Part shown: in pieces, positions 52,443-64,000 of the stretch
Layout of the letters: the number at the start of each line of letters is the position of its first letter
Numbering within the stretch: position 1 is the stretch's first letter
NCBI GenBank assembly: GCA_005656395.1
Contig: SRSI01000060.1
Coordinates: 1 to 64,000, forward strand
Source: Strongyloides papillosus
Taxonomy: Eukaryota > Nematoda > Chromadorea > Rhabditida > Strongyloididae
Length of the DNA: 64,000 nucleotides
Direction of reading: 5' to 3'
Notes under the pieces: model-generated
Told to the model about the DNA's origin: nothing
What the model saw: the letters and a program-made list of their open reading frames with translations, nothing else
Database searches by the model: none
Translations under genes and position numbers: made by a program

Positions 52443-55400
52443 TAGTTGGAATAAAAAAGTATATTATTGATCATGCATTTATTAATTTAGCATATTATTA
52501 TTATTTCCTATTTATTGTTTTTATCATCTTTGATTCTTAATTTTGAACAATCAACTACATCACTAACTGTACAATTTAATAAAAATAAAAACATTAAATA
52601 ACAGGTGATTGTTGTATGTTTTAGGTACTTCAAAAGTAAAAGAGAAACTTCCAATTAAAGATATTATTATCTGTCCGTTATCATTAATATAACCTTATAT
52701 TTTCATCATCTTCAATATTATTAGGGAACAAACTATTATATTACATTTTTTCCTGTATCTACATATAAATGTTTAAAATTTAAAAGAACCTCTTATAAGT
52801 TTCATATTCCAATCTAAATAATAATTCCTCAAAATCATATGAGGAAAATACTTTATACAAAATAAAGATATACACACGTTATTTCTCTGGTGTAATTTCA
52901 AACTAATATTTTTTTTTCTAACGAATAATTTTGTTATGATTTTTGTTGTGTATAATTTTGAAAAAAAATACATATTTTGTTTTTTTATATATCTAAAAGC
53001 AATTATATATCGATGGAAAATTAAAGACAATAATATATATATATTAATTGGATGCTTAACTCTTTAATTTTTACTAACTGTTTGTTGTTTTATAAATAGT
53101 ATCTATTAACAATGCAATAGTAGATGAAGTAAAAAAGAAGAGAATAGTTGACAGAAGATAATTAAAAGAAATTATAGTGTGAAAATCAAAATATTTTTAT
53201 CACAAAAACTTCTTTATATTTTTCTGTTTTATCCTTCTTTCAATAACCAGATATAAATGCTTTTTATAAAAAATATTTAAAAAAAATTACGATGCTTGTA
53301 AATAGTTTTTTTTTATCAAAAAAAGGTCAATACTTACCATCATTTCCATTTATCCTGGTATCTATAAATTAATTTGAGATATATTTAAAATAAACAAAAA
53401 ATTTCATTTCCATTTACCTTCACAAAGTCATGTTCGCACTTTTGAAAATGATACAGATGAGGAGAGAAGATGGAATCATATGATTTTAACAACATACATT
53501 CATCTGTCATTCATATAAATTATATATTTTTATTTATTATTCTTTTCTTTATCTCTTACATCAACAAAAGAATGGTTTTGAGGTTTCAAGTTATTAACAT
53601 ATACTTTGACTTTCTCTATATTTTATCTATATTCTCTCATTATTGAATGTATTCATGTTCAAGTGTGTAAAGTTTAAAAGGCACTTTTACATATTGGTTA
53701 ATATAAAATTTTCTCCATCACAACAACATATAACTTTTCATCTTATGTACACATATTTATACGGATTTTAAAATTCATTTTTAAATATTGGTTAAGCTTT
53801 TAATAATTTATTATGATTAAATAATTTTCCATTTTAAAGATGAAATAAGTTTATTGCATTAAAATTTTAAAAAATTTATGTTAATAGGCATTAAAAAATA
53901 CACCAACATTATTTATACATAAATATTATTCCATTAAAAATATCTTGAAAATAATATAAAAAAATCTAGTTTTTTTATTGATATTTTTTCCTTACACTAT
54001 TAATAAATATGAAGTAAGACGATAAAATTCTCTTTATAAAATTTGAGGACAAATAAACAAAAAGAAGCAATATTCTGGATATTTCAGTTTACAAATATAT
54101 TTCTTATTAATCTCCATACATTAAGATTAACATATTTAGAGTAAATACAATATTAGATTTCATTAGAAATGCCTATGTTTTGATTATTTTTTTCTTTATA
54201 CTTATTATCATGATAAAATATCTATTAAATTATAATGTTTCTGACAACCTTTTCGTGTTTTGATAGAGTTGATTGCTAATAAAAGCTAAGAATAATTATC
54301 AAATAATGTTCTTATAATTTAATAAACTTTATATACTAAGATATTTTTACTAATTTTAATAATAATTATAAAAGTAATTACTTTTTTTTCTTGAAAGTTC
54401 CTTTCTATTCTTATTTATTAATCATTTTTTATGTGGGCTTTTGTTTAATTTTGAATTATTTAATATGTTTTAGTAATAAAATTTATTATTTAATTGGTGA
54501 GAAATGTATATTTATATAATTCCTATCAAAAAAGTGTTATTTTATTGATAGTAGCAGATATCAAATAATTTGAAAACATTTTTTATAAATCATAAAGGTA
54601 GAGAAAAAAATTACATATTTGCTTTTATTTAGAATATTTCATTACATAACATTTCTAACATCATTATTTAATGGTAAATATTTTATAATACATAAAAAAT
54701 TTATAAATAAAAGTTTAAAGACATAATAATTAAAGTTTTGTTTATTATGAACATAAAAGTTGAAGGATTAAATCATAATAATTTAAAGGTGTATTTTTAT
54801 TTATTTTTATGCATATGACGTTACAAGTCATCTATATATATATATATTGATAATAGTTTGCATTTATAATTTACAAATACTGAGTATGGAAAATGACAGA
54901 ACAGTATCAACGTCTAATTTTTACCACTACTTTGTACACAAAACTTTTCACTAACAGGGGCTAAAGACAATATTTTACAATTTAATTATTTTTCAGTTTG
55001 CTTTTTCTCAATGATTTTTCTTTATAGTTTGATACTTTCTCTAAAATATATCTTCTTTATAATTATGCATAATTACTTCTTATTTAATTTTAATAATAAA
55101 TTACATACGATGAAATATATATATTATCTTATAATAGTTTAATGATAAATTAATGTGCAAAAATTCAAAGATTACAAATTCTAAATAAAAAAAATTTTTG
55201 ACTTAAAATAATCCTGGTAATTTTTTCTTATAATCAGTTGAAAGTTTTAATTTTAATGTATTGCATGAATAGTAGATTTTTTTAACACTAAATCTCAATT
55301 ATTGAAGTATTTATTTAAGAAAAATTTGTTACTACTTCTATTATATTTTCTAAGTTTTAATATAACAAATTGTATTATCAGTAGTTTAAAAGAGAGTTAA

Positions 55401-55498
55401 AAATTTTGTTTGTTGAAAAGGCAAGCGTCTGTGATTTTTACTTAGTAATACGCCAAGCGAGGGATATTCCAACTGGTGATTATTGATGCTTTAATAAA

Positions 55499-55541
55499 TG
55501 TGTGTTACTACCAAGTCCAGTCAATTTGGTAATACACATAA
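55499..55541. ncRNA. hairpin in a less AT-rich patch, possible structured RNA
   Basis: TGTGTTACTACCAA and TTTGGTAATACACA form an imperfect stem of about 13 bp around a 10-nt loop. It lies in a patch (about 55410-55700) that is visibly richer in G and C than its surroundings. There are no tRNA features. A tentative call only. Confidence 0.2.
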
Positions 55542-55938
55542 ATAAGGATGTATTCACAATGTTAATAATTACTAAAAGATGAATTGTATCTAAAAAAGAG
55601 TGAGTTATAAAGGGAATAAATATGAAATCATACTTCAAGGTAACTGATATAAAAGGCAAATCACGTGGAAAATATTCTTCGCGTAGGACAGGTTTCATAT
55701 TTAAAATTCAATTAAATACAATAATAACTATGATACATGCTCAAATCCAAATACAAAAAAAACTTTATCATCTGAAATTAAATATATACATTTTTCTTTA
55801 TTTTCCTTTTTCTAATAACTTTAAATTATTGCAAAGAATTAAAAATCAAGGCATTTAATAATAACAGTTTCCCTGTACTTTTAAAAATAACATGCCAATT
55901 TAAATTTATTACTCTTGTTTGTGATAAAAAAAATTAGT

Positions 55939-57253
55939 TTAATCATTTAGATGATAAAAGTCTAAAAACTTCTTTTTACAATAATTCACACCATGTTCGT
56001 CATACTCTTTCTTGCTTATTAATTGTTTTCGTAGATATTCTGCATTTCTTTTTCCACAAAACCATGCCTCTTCCAATGGGTTAACTGACATATTTACACT
56101 AACGTTAAAGGAAGCATCACAGTTTGATCTGACGTCAGAATATCTAAAAAAAATATTAAAAAATATTATTATTTTGTAATAAAAAAAACAAAGAAGTTTT
56201 AATATACATTGATATTGGAATAACAAAAATAGGAAAAGAAGAAAAAACCTACAATCTGTCTTTAAAGCCTTTAAACAAAACATTGCCACCAATTGGTTTA
56301 ATATTAGAAAATAATCCACCTCGAAAAGGTTCATTGAATTTATCAATAACATAATTAACTGCTTCACTAATACCCATTTGATTAATTTCAATACCGGAAG
56401 GATTAAACAATATTTCCGGAATAACAAACCTTTCTGTGTTAAGCATTATCATTTGATTGTCAGGATATTTTGCCGTTGAAAACTGTCCTGGACTAAGTTT
56501 TTGCCCTTTTGACAAAGTCACATAATCCGGCAAAACATATTCGCATTTTATCGTATTATATGGAAAACTTCTTCTAGCAATTTCAAAGTCTAATTTTGTA
56601 GATAGGCTTACAAAACAACAATCTTCTTTAACTTGATTAATAATATAAGTTTCTTCCAGAACATTTAATTGTCGATATGTAATCCAGTCTTTAAGCTGAT
56701 TAGTTAATAATTTACCACCAACATCAATTCTTACAACATTATCAGCTACCAATTTCCCATCAACGTATGGAAGGATATGTGTAAAAGAATAACCAGAATC
56801 AATAACTAAGCATAACTTTTTATTTTCTCTTTTTAATGAATCTAATGCTACCAATCCAGATGAGCTTGTTTTATACAGTCCATTAAAACCAAAATACTCA
56901 TATACAACTTCATAACTACAATCTTTCACAGCAGGTATATTACAATTGGGGTCTGTCAAGACTAAATCTGTGTCACATAAAGATAAATTAAAACAATTTG
57001 CTGAAAACATTTGTTCCCACACTTGAAACTCAACATCCCAATTCACAAGATATCCTTTTTCAAAAGCCATCTGATAATATAAACCAACTTTATCTTGAAG
57101 TTCCGCGAACTCAGAACCAATATATAGTCTTTTTCTATCATTTTTACATTTCACAAGTCCATTTGGGAAAACTAATGGCTTATCATCTTGCGAAAAGCCT
57201 GCTTTGTATTGATATCCACCATTGTCAAGAATAAAGAGTGGATATTCTTCCAT
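55939..57253 (-). CDS. ACTR6: actin-related protein 6 (ARP6)
   Basis: 401 residues from exons 57253-56253 and 56143-55939 (110-nt intron, phase 2). The actin fold is shown by FILDNGGYQYKAGF (phosphate 1 loop), LCLVIDSGYSFTHILPYVDG (phosphate 2 loop) and DVGGKLLTNQLKDWITYRQL. FNLSLCDTDLVLTDPN, SSSGLVAL and VLPDYVTLSKGQ are ARP6-type rather than conventional actin. The second exon ends LEEAWFCGKRNAEYL...EYDEHGVNYCKKKF, matching the ARP6 C-terminus. ARP6 is a nuclear subunit of the SWR1/SRCAP complex that deposits H2A.Z. Length is normal (about 396 in vertebrates) and the frame intact. It is divergent from the uracil-DNA glycosylase gene 488 nt away. Confidence 0.92.
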
Positions 57254-57740
57254 TACTGTTACTTAATTGTTACATAAATATTGAAAAGCAAAAAGTAAAT
57301 TATATATGTTTTACTAATTATTAATTAATCAAATACATACAATAATAAGAAAAATTAATATTAAAAGAATTAGAACAATATTATTAAAAGTTAGCAATTC
57401 TTAATTATTTTCCCATGAAGTGTCACTTTTCCAATAAACAAAAGCATTTAAATTATTTGTGCGGGAATTTAGTGGGTAATTATTTTTAGTCACTTTGTCT
57501 TTTTTTTTTATTGTTGTCATACTATTGAAGGCTATCTTCTGACGTGTCTTTATATAAAGAAAGTACGAACACATAAAAGCCAATTTGGGGACTCTTCTCG
57601 ACACTAAATATTAAACTATACTTTAAATAATATATAAATTTCAAATCTTATTATTTTTCTTTTGTCTAAAGTGTTTTGTCGTTTTATCGCTGTTATTTGG
57701 TTTTTTTTTCTATGAAATGTTATACATTTTTATTTTAGAT
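57254..57740. promoter_or_regulatory. bidirectional intergenic region between ARP6 and UNG
   Basis: 487 nt separating two divergent nuclear housekeeping genes, so it must contain both promoters. TTTATTTTAG ends 2 nt before the UNG start and is a likely spliced-leader or intron acceptor. The open frame at 57401-57604 (minus) has no ATG start and is not called. Confidence 0.5.
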
Positions 57741-58728
57741 ATGAGTGGTAGACAAGTGAAGTTAACAGAATTATTTAAAACATTTCCTAATGCAACTGCG
57801 ACTACAACTCCAAATAATAAGTTAAGTTCTACTGTAGGAGTAAAGAGAAAGGTTGGTGATACTGGTGGCTCTCCCTCTGACAGTCCAGTAAAAAAGAAGA
57901 TCGAAATGAATGATAAGGAGAATACTGAGAAGAATAGTATAAATCTTGATGAATTTGTTAGTGTTAATAACAGTGTCTATAGCACTAATAGTTTACTTGC
58001 TCCAGTCAAACATATGAAATGGAGATTATTACTAGGGGATGAGATGAAAAAAAAGTATTTTACAGAAATTTTATCTAAACTTAATAATGAAGTTAAGATG
58101 GTAAGTAAAATTTATCAGTTATTTTAACAAGAAATTGGAACTTTTTTAGTCTAAAAAAATATTTCCACCATTGCCATTAACTTTTAATGCTTTTGCTCAA
58201 ACAAATTTTGATGATATTAAAGTAGTTCTAATTGGGCAAGATCCGTATCACAATGACAATCAAGCCCATGGACTATGTTTTTCTGTTCCAAAAACAACGC
58301 CACCACCTCCTTCTTTGAAAAACATATACACAGAACTAAAAGAAAATTACCCTGATTTTGTTATTCCTTCACATGGATTTTTAGAAAAATGGGCAAAAAA
58401 TGGAATGTTTATGCTCAATGCAACATTGACTGTTGAGGCACACAAGGCCAACTCACATTCCTCTTTTGGTTGGCAAACATTTACTGATAATGTAATAAAG
58501 ATTATTAGTAAAGAAAGTAAAAATGGAATTGTTTTCTTACTATGGGGAGGATTTGCCGCTAAAAAAGAATCTCTTATCGATTTGAAGAAACATAGAGTTG
58601 TAAAAAGTGCTCACCCAAGTCCATTGAGTGCACGTCTCTTCAAAGGATGCAAATGTTTTAAGAAAGTCGATGATGCTTTGGTTTCTTTAGGAAGAGAGCC
58701 ATTTAATTGGAATTGCCTTAATGAATAG
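57741..58728 (+). CDS. UNG (ung-1): uracil-DNA glycosylase, family 1
   Basis: 312 residues from exons 57741-58100 and 58150-58728 (49-nt intron, phase 0). It excises uracil from DNA to start base-excision repair. The water-activating loop GQDPYH (residues 149-154), MLNATLTVEAHKANSH, FLLWGGFAAKK and the Leu-intercalation loop HPSPLS (275-280) are all present. The N-terminal ~90 residues are polar and disordered-looking, with SGRQVKLTELFKTF resembling a PCNA-binding (PIP) box and a basic patch KKKIEMNDKE, as expected for nuclear targeting. Start at the ATG right after the acceptor-like TTTATTTTAG. Intact. Convergent with transketolase, 84 nt between stops. Confidence 0.95.
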
Positions 58729-58812
58729 TTTTTATATAGAATTATGTGAATTGTAATTTTTTTATTTATTTCTTAATATCTATATAAAATAAAATATAAA
58801 GATTTAGAGGAT
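58729..58812. terminator. convergent 3' ends with polyadenylation signals on both strands
   Basis: AATAAA on the plus strand at 58788-58793 (60 nt after the UNG stop), and AATAAATAAA on the minus strand around 58761-58770 (about 45 nt after the transketolase stop). If both are used, each transcript's 3' end would overlap the other gene's untranslated region. Confidence 0.5.
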
Positions 58813-60660
58813 TTAGTTAAAATTTTTAACAGCTTTAACAATATGTGGAGCAGATATTCCGAATAGGTCTAAAAGACTTTCTGGTGAACCAGAACGTGGA
58901 ATATCTCTAACAAATATTGAACGAACTCTAACGTTTGAAGTATCTGCAAGTGCTGAAGAAACAGCCTCACCAAGACCACCACTTTGATAATGATCTTCAA
59001 CTGTAATAACTTTTCCACCGCAACGTTTTGCTTCATTGATCAATGTTTGTTGATCAATTGGTTTAACTGAAAAGATATCAATTATACAAGCATTGATTCC
59101 AGAAGAAGCAAGTTCATCAGCAGCTTTAATACATTCATAAAGGGTAACTCCAGCACCAACAAGAAGAATACTATCCTTGTCTGACTTACGAACAACTTTA
59201 GCTTTTCCAATAGCAAATGGTTCATCATTATTATAGATGACTGGAAGAGCCGGTCTTCCAGTTCTGATAAAAACAATTCCATGAATGTTTGCAGCCAATT
59301 CTGCGGCACGTTCAGCTGAAACAGCATCAGTTGGGTATAAAACAACAGAATTAGCAACAGATCTAAAGAGAGATAAATCTTCAAGAGCCATTTGTGAAGG
59401 ACCATCTTCACCAATAGAAATACCAGCATGAGAACCAGCACATTTAAGATTTGCAAAAGAAATAGCTCCCATACGAAGTTGATCAGCAGCACGAGTGAAG
59501 AATGCAGCAAAAGTAGAACAAAATGGAATAGCACGTCCACGACATCCTACACCAATACCGACACCAACAAGATTTTGTTCAGCAATAAAACATTCAATAA
59601 AACGTTCTGGATATTTAGCTAAGAGTTTATCTGAAAAAGTTGAATTTTTAGTGTCACCGTCAAGGCCAATAACGTGTGGTGATGCATCACCAAGTTTAGC
59701 AAGAGCTGTTCCATAGGCAGCACGTGTAGCAACTTTATCACCTAATTTATATGATGGTGGAGCAATTTTAATATTTCCAAGATTTAAATCAAATTCTGGA
59801 GTATCCTTTATTGGTGAAGGGATAGGAATGGATCCTTTTTGTGTAGATGATAATTTAGACTTAATTGCTTCAATTTTCTCCATAGGTACAGGTTTTCCAT
59901 GCCAATTTTCTAAATTTTCAACACCCTCAATACCAGCGCCTTTAAATGTTTTAGCAATAATTGCTGTTGGTTTATCTTTAGTATTTCTAGCTGTAGCAAA
60001 TGCATTAAGAAGAGCTTCAATATCGTGACCATCAACAATAATTGCATTATGTCCAAATGCCTTAAATCTAGCAGCATATGTTTCAACATCATGTCCCAAT
60101 TGTGTTTGTTGGGATTGTCCAAGTCTATTAACATCAACAATTGTAACTAAATTGTCTAATTTGTATGTACTAGCAAAAGCAGCAGCCTCCCAAATAGAAC
60201 CTTCAGCAGTCTCTCCATCTCCAAGTAAAGCATAAACACGATATGAAGCTTTATCTTTATATTTACCAACCCATGCCATACCAACAGCAATGGAAAGACC
60301 CTGTCCAAGGGATCCGGTAGCCACATCAATAAAATTAAGTCTTGGTGTTGGATGTCCTTCAATGTCAGAATCAATTTTTCTTAGACTAAGAATTTGCTCA
60401 TGACTAAGGAGACCGGCTTCTTCCCATGCAGCATAAAGAATTGGGCATGCATGTCCTTTGGAGAGTACAAAACGATCAGAATAAGGAGCTTTTGGTGAAG
60501 CAACTTCATATTTCATTTCATTAAAAAAGAGTGTAGCTACAATTTCTGCAGCAGATGTTGATGAAGATGGATGTCCAGATTTAGCTACAGCAGTCATTTC
60601 AATAGATGCAATACGAAGTCTATTAGCGACATCCTTTAATGCTCCAATATTAGCTGTCAT
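58813..60660 (-). CDS. TKT (tkt-1): transketolase
   Basis: A single exon of 615 residues, near the usual animal length of about 620. It transfers two-carbon units between sugar phosphates in the cytosolic non-oxidative pentose phosphate pathway, with thiamine diphosphate and a divalent metal. Visible residues: SGHP (28-31), SKGH (67-70), the ThDP-binding motif starting GDGE (147-150) and reaching Asn in VDVNRLGQS, and the catalytic Glu in FIAEQNLVGVGIG. The central pyrimidine domain reads FCSTFAAFFTRAADQLRMG...AGSHAGISIGEDGPSQ, and the C-terminal domain VITVEDHYQSGGLGEAV. Base composition is less AT-rich than its surroundings, typical of a highly expressed gene. Intact. Confidence 0.97.
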   Translation of the reverse strand: MTANIGALKDVANRLRIASIEMTAVAKSGHPSSSTSAAEIVATLFFNEMKYEVASPKAPYSDRFVLSKGHACPILYAAWEEAGLLSHEQILSLRKIDSDIEGHPTPRLNFIDVATGSLGQGLSIAVGMAWVGKYKDKASYRVYALLGDGETAEGSIWEAAAFASTYKLDNLVTIVDVNRLGQSQQTQLGHDVETYAARFKAFGHNAIIVDGHDIEALLNAFATARNTKDKPTAIIAKTFKGAGIEGVENLENWHGKPVPMEKIEAIKSKLSSTQKGSIPIPSPIKDTPEFDLNLGNIKIAPPSYKLGDKVATRAAYGTALAKLGDASPHVIGLDGDTKNSTFSDKLLAKYPERFIECFIAEQNLVGVGIGVGCRGRAIPFCSTFAAFFTRAADQLRMGAISFANLKCAGSHAGISIGEDGPSQMALEDLSLFRSVANSVVLYPTDAVSAERAAELAANIHGIVFIRTGRPALPVIYNNDEPFAIGKAKVVRKSDKDSILLVGAGVTLYECIKAADELASSGINACIIDIFSVKPIDQQTLINEAKRCGGKVITVEDHYQSGGLGEAVSSALADTSNVRVRSIFVRDIPRSGSPESLLDLFGISAPHIVKAVKNFN

Positions 60661-63600
60661 GATGTTATGAAGATATCCTACAATATCTCAAAATTATTAA
60701 GGACAAATAATTATATAAAAAATTGAATTCACATAAGATATTATAAAAATCAATACTCTTACTTATAAAATTTTAAAATATAAAATTACTTTGGGATATT
60801 TTTTAAAAAGTATAAAAGTACTATTGAATTTAAAAATGATAGAATAGTTTGCATTTATTGGTCATGATTTCCATATAAAAATAATCTGAAAATGTATATA
60901 TACTACTAAATGATAAAAAAGGAAAATAAACCATGGAATAAAAAATATTTATAATTAGCAACCTGACAGTACATAGCCCGCGCCTTTAATAAACATTTTT
61001 AAATTTTTTCCTTTGAATAATGTATATGATCTTCAAGACACTTCAGAAACACAAATTTAAAAATATAATAATGTCAAATTTAAAATCAGTGTAAAAAAAT
61101 AAATAATTTGATATCTCATTTATCATAATTCTAATTAAATTTTAACTAATTTTAAAAAAGAATAATAAAAAGAAATAAATATAATAATCAGAAAAATATA
61201 CCTAAGATTTATTAAACCTTTTATCGTACAAATATAAATTTAAACCACTTTATTACAATAGATATTTAACTTTTAAAACAAATATATAGATTTACCGAAT
61301 GTTGATTATCAAATATTAATATCGTCCTTCAAAATAAAAATTAAATCAAAAGCATATATATATACGATTTTATTTAATATATTTGATTAAAAAAATTGTA
61401 ATATTAAGTTTTTAAGCTCCTGCGAGACTTCTAAACGAATATAATGAATATATATAAATTTAAGTATCATCGAAAAAAATAGTAATGCAAATGCTTATTA
61501 CACTCATAAAAATCAAGATAATGATAGGTGGAAAGATGTATGATTAAAATCATACTTTTGATTACGTAAGGAGCTATATATCAGAAATGCAACATTAATA
61601 AAAACTTTGCAATGTCATCGAAAATGTAATTAAACCATAAATTTATATTTATACAAGTATAAATTTAACATACAGTAATATCAAAAAATTAAAATATACA
61701 CAGGTATCTGTAGTTATAATCTATTGGAGAAGGTTCTTAAAATTAGATAGAGAAGTACCAAAGTACAATAAAGATAAAGTAGAGATTATAAATGATATTT
61801 TTTTCAATGCAAAATAAAAAAATTGTCGAAGGAAATTGAAGATAAAAAAATGTATAGCAAAAGGAGAAAGTGCTTTATGAAAAGGCATATGGAATCAGTC
61901 GCATTTATTGACGAAATAAAACGAAAGAAATAATTATAATTTTCAATACACGCCAAAAAATAATAGTATTCATTTAACAAGCAAAACTGAAAATGAAAAA
62001 AAATACTTGTGGTAGAAGACAATACACGCTAAAAATAGCAAATAGATAAAAAATAAACTAGATTATCGTAAAGCTATACAACAAAGATAAGGAATATATG
62101 AAAGTTAAAAAGCCTTATATAAACAATATAAAAATAAATTTTTATTGTTACTTTTTATTTTTAATTTACTATTCATAGGTAAAAAATGTACTTTTAAAAC
62201 ACGACTTTTATAATTTTTTTTAAATAATTAAATACTTGTGTAATCCTGAAAAATGGTAAACAAATTTTAAATAATGCACTTTATAGTATTTTTTTATAAA
62301 AAAGATTTATCTACTCAATATGTTGTACTTAAAATAGTAGGTTCTCAAAATTTTTAATTAGTAATTTAACAATATATAATGAGAATCTATTATTATAGTA
62401 ATTTTCAAGGCATTAGGTAAAGTTTAATATTTATAACATCCTCTATTAAGTGTATAAATGGTAAAGATAGTTATTTGTTCTTACGCTAGTGTAATTTTTT
62501 CTATTACGGAAACTTCATAATTACTTAAATTTAATTTAAAGTAGTCCTTGAATGATTATTTTAGTAAGAAATGTTTCATCATTGTCCTATAAATCATTCT
62601 AGAGATGTGTTAAAATACACTAACATTAAAAATAAATAAAACATTCAGAAAATAACATTATTTAGTATAATTATATATACATAATAGGTGTTACCAGAAA
62701 AAAATTAATTTATTCCTAATATTAAGTTGCCATTAACAGTCATTCTTTGGAAGAATGCATAATTGCCTAAAAATTTGTCAAAATTTAATATATTACATGA
62801 CAAATAGAAAGCATTTATAGAGTAAAATATACTTTATTTGATAAATGAATACGATAATTATCTAAATTCTTCACTTTGAAATACTAAACTTTTTAGCAAA
62901 AAATTTAAAACAAGTTGTATTATTTAAAATTAAAAAACAAATATAAAAAATTTATAGATTACGGAATCCAAACTTTATTACAGATGAAAGATTTTTTGAG
63001 TTTCGAAAATAAAGCATGAAATTATAAACTCATATTCTTAATCTAGTGTGTCAAATAAAGAATTTTTAATATATTTTATTTAAAAAAGAAAAAATCAAAA
63101 AAATATAATAATAAACTCTACAATTAGAAAAATAAAATTTCACTTAAAAATAAAAATACTTGCTTATATTAACCATCATACTCTGATAATGCTCAATCCA
63201 ATTAAAATTTCCAAGTATCCCAATAATTTGGAGATATTTTTTAAAAGATTAGATAGAAGATTAAAATAAAAGCATCGGATATGTTGTCTATTTTTTAGTA
63301 AAAATTTGTAAAAAAAGCAATTTTTTCCAAAGAATTTTGAAATTATAAATTATATAAAGAAATGTCACTATTCAATTTTAGAATGCTGCGTATATTACAA
63401 TCAATCTTATTTTTTATAACACATAAAAATACCATAATAATTGAAAAGTAAAAATAAATACATGAATTACAGTAGCAACTTTTATGAGAATTAAAAATCT
63501 TGTATTTCAACAGTTACTACTGAATTGCTTTAGGATTAGGTTAGAAACAGAGAAAAGATAACTATTTATAATTGATTATTTGATAATCATTCGAAATTGT

Positions 63601-64000
63601 TATAAAATTGAAAAATATCTTAAATAAAATTTCCTTAAAATTGTATAGTTTCATACTTTGACATATAAAAGATAAAATCAAATAACTTTAAATTGACGCG
63701 TTTTGAAATGTATCAGAAATTTAATTAAATAAATTGTAAACGCTTTAAGAAAATATTCTAATTTGTATGTATTATAAAGCTTTATATAACATAACGTTTT
63801 TTTTAAGTGGTTTTATTCAATAATTATTATAGAATGTATGTCAAAGTAGTTCTATTAACAAGACATGACTATGCTGAGCCAAATATTAATGTATAAAAAA
63901 GAATTAAGCAACCATGAGAATGATAGTCTATCTTAAAAAAGAATCACCCAACGATTTCTCTAAATAAATCATAAAATTGTGACGTGTATAAAGAAGTCAT
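60661..64000. other. AT-rich intergenic DNA to window end
   Basis: 3.3 kb with no convincing gene, RNA or repeat. Open frames are short and of random appearance. The left edge includes the transketolase promoter. Confidence 0.55.

Larger units (their letters stand above)
48809..55938. other. 7-kb gene-poor region
   Basis: Between HEXIM and ARP6. It holds a promoter-like block at 49944-49994 and some unexplained less AT-rich patches (52214-52445, 55410-55700). Other open frames are short and of low complexity. The promoter and 5' leader of HEXIM probably occupy the left end. Confidence 0.5.

Noticed and set aside
57401..57604. 67-codon minus-strand frame between ARP6 and UNG
   Set aside because: Opens only with GTG, has no domain, and lies in a bidirectional promoter region.
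59082..60374. Several open frames overlapping transketolase on both strands
   Set aside because: Shadows of the transketolase coding frame; repetitive Leu/Ile or Ser/Thr composition without motifs.
61804..62022. 72-codon minus-strand frame
   Set aside because: Random Phe/Ile/Ser-rich composition in AT-rich DNA with no supporting signal.
1..64000. tRNA, rRNA and CRISPR features
   Set aside because: No cloverleaf with a proper T-arm, no rRNA-like conserved block and no regularly spaced repeat array was seen. A covariance scan would be needed to exclude small RNAs.

Overview
The window is nuclear DNA of a nematode. It is extremely AT-rich (roughly four bases in five by eye), its genes carry a few very short introns (about 37-60 nt is common), and the clearest proteins are nematode-type: levamisole-type nicotinic receptor subunits, a DEG-3-like nicotinic subunit, a CAP/SCP secreted protein and nematode-style 7TM chemoreceptors. 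Base composition and gene style fit Strongyloididae and relatives (Strongyloides, Parastrongyloides, Rhabditophanes). That placement is inference.

Layout. 1-3350 is gene-poor. At 3351-7766 two UNC-29-group non-alpha nicotinic receptor subunits lie head to tail about 150 nt apart, probably as an operon, followed by a secreted CAP-domain protein (7871-8603). At 9116-28003 lies a nested transposon complex of about 19 kb. Its outer shell is an old LTR retrotransposon (two 175-nt LTRs about 90% identical, 4-nt duplication ATAA). Its gag is interrupted by a Tc1-type DNA transposon with IR/DR ends (9752-15389, TA duplication). That transposon is itself interrupted by a young Ty3/gypsy-like element with identical 155-nt LTRs (9913-13985, duplication ATTTA). 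The outer element is broken again between protease and reverse transcriptase by about 8 kb of MULE-related DNA (about 16327-24352). This insertion encodes a decayed multidomain protein in which a MULE transposase is followed by a ubiquitin-specific-protease domain and preceded by zinc-binding, acidic and weakly OTU-like regions. A divergently transcribed secreted/membrane protein gene with one in-frame stop lies beside it.

At 28534-32244 are three paralogous 7TM receptors with the same two intron positions. About 4.8 kb of intergenic DNA follows. Then come a DEG-3-like alpha nicotinic subunit (37043-39749), an unrecognised acidic coiled-coil protein (39951-41442, minus), a small single-span membrane protein (41638-41907), cytosolic phenylalanyl-tRNA synthetase beta (42258-44090), and the overlapping mitochondrial genes COA6 (44996-45289) and PRORP/MRPP3 (45273-47172). 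A HEXIM-type P-TEFb inhibitor (47678-48808, minus) precedes about 7 kb of gene-poor DNA. The last cluster is ARP6 (55939-57253, minus), uracil-DNA glycosylase (57741-58728) and transketolase (58813-60660, minus), followed by 3.3 kb without genes.

The housekeeping genes are intact, whereas the first two receptor genes each need single-base corrections to read through. The most unusual item is the transposase-deubiquitinase polyprotein with its membrane-protein neighbour, sitting inside a three-level transposon nest. No searches were run: family calls rest on motifs read by eye.
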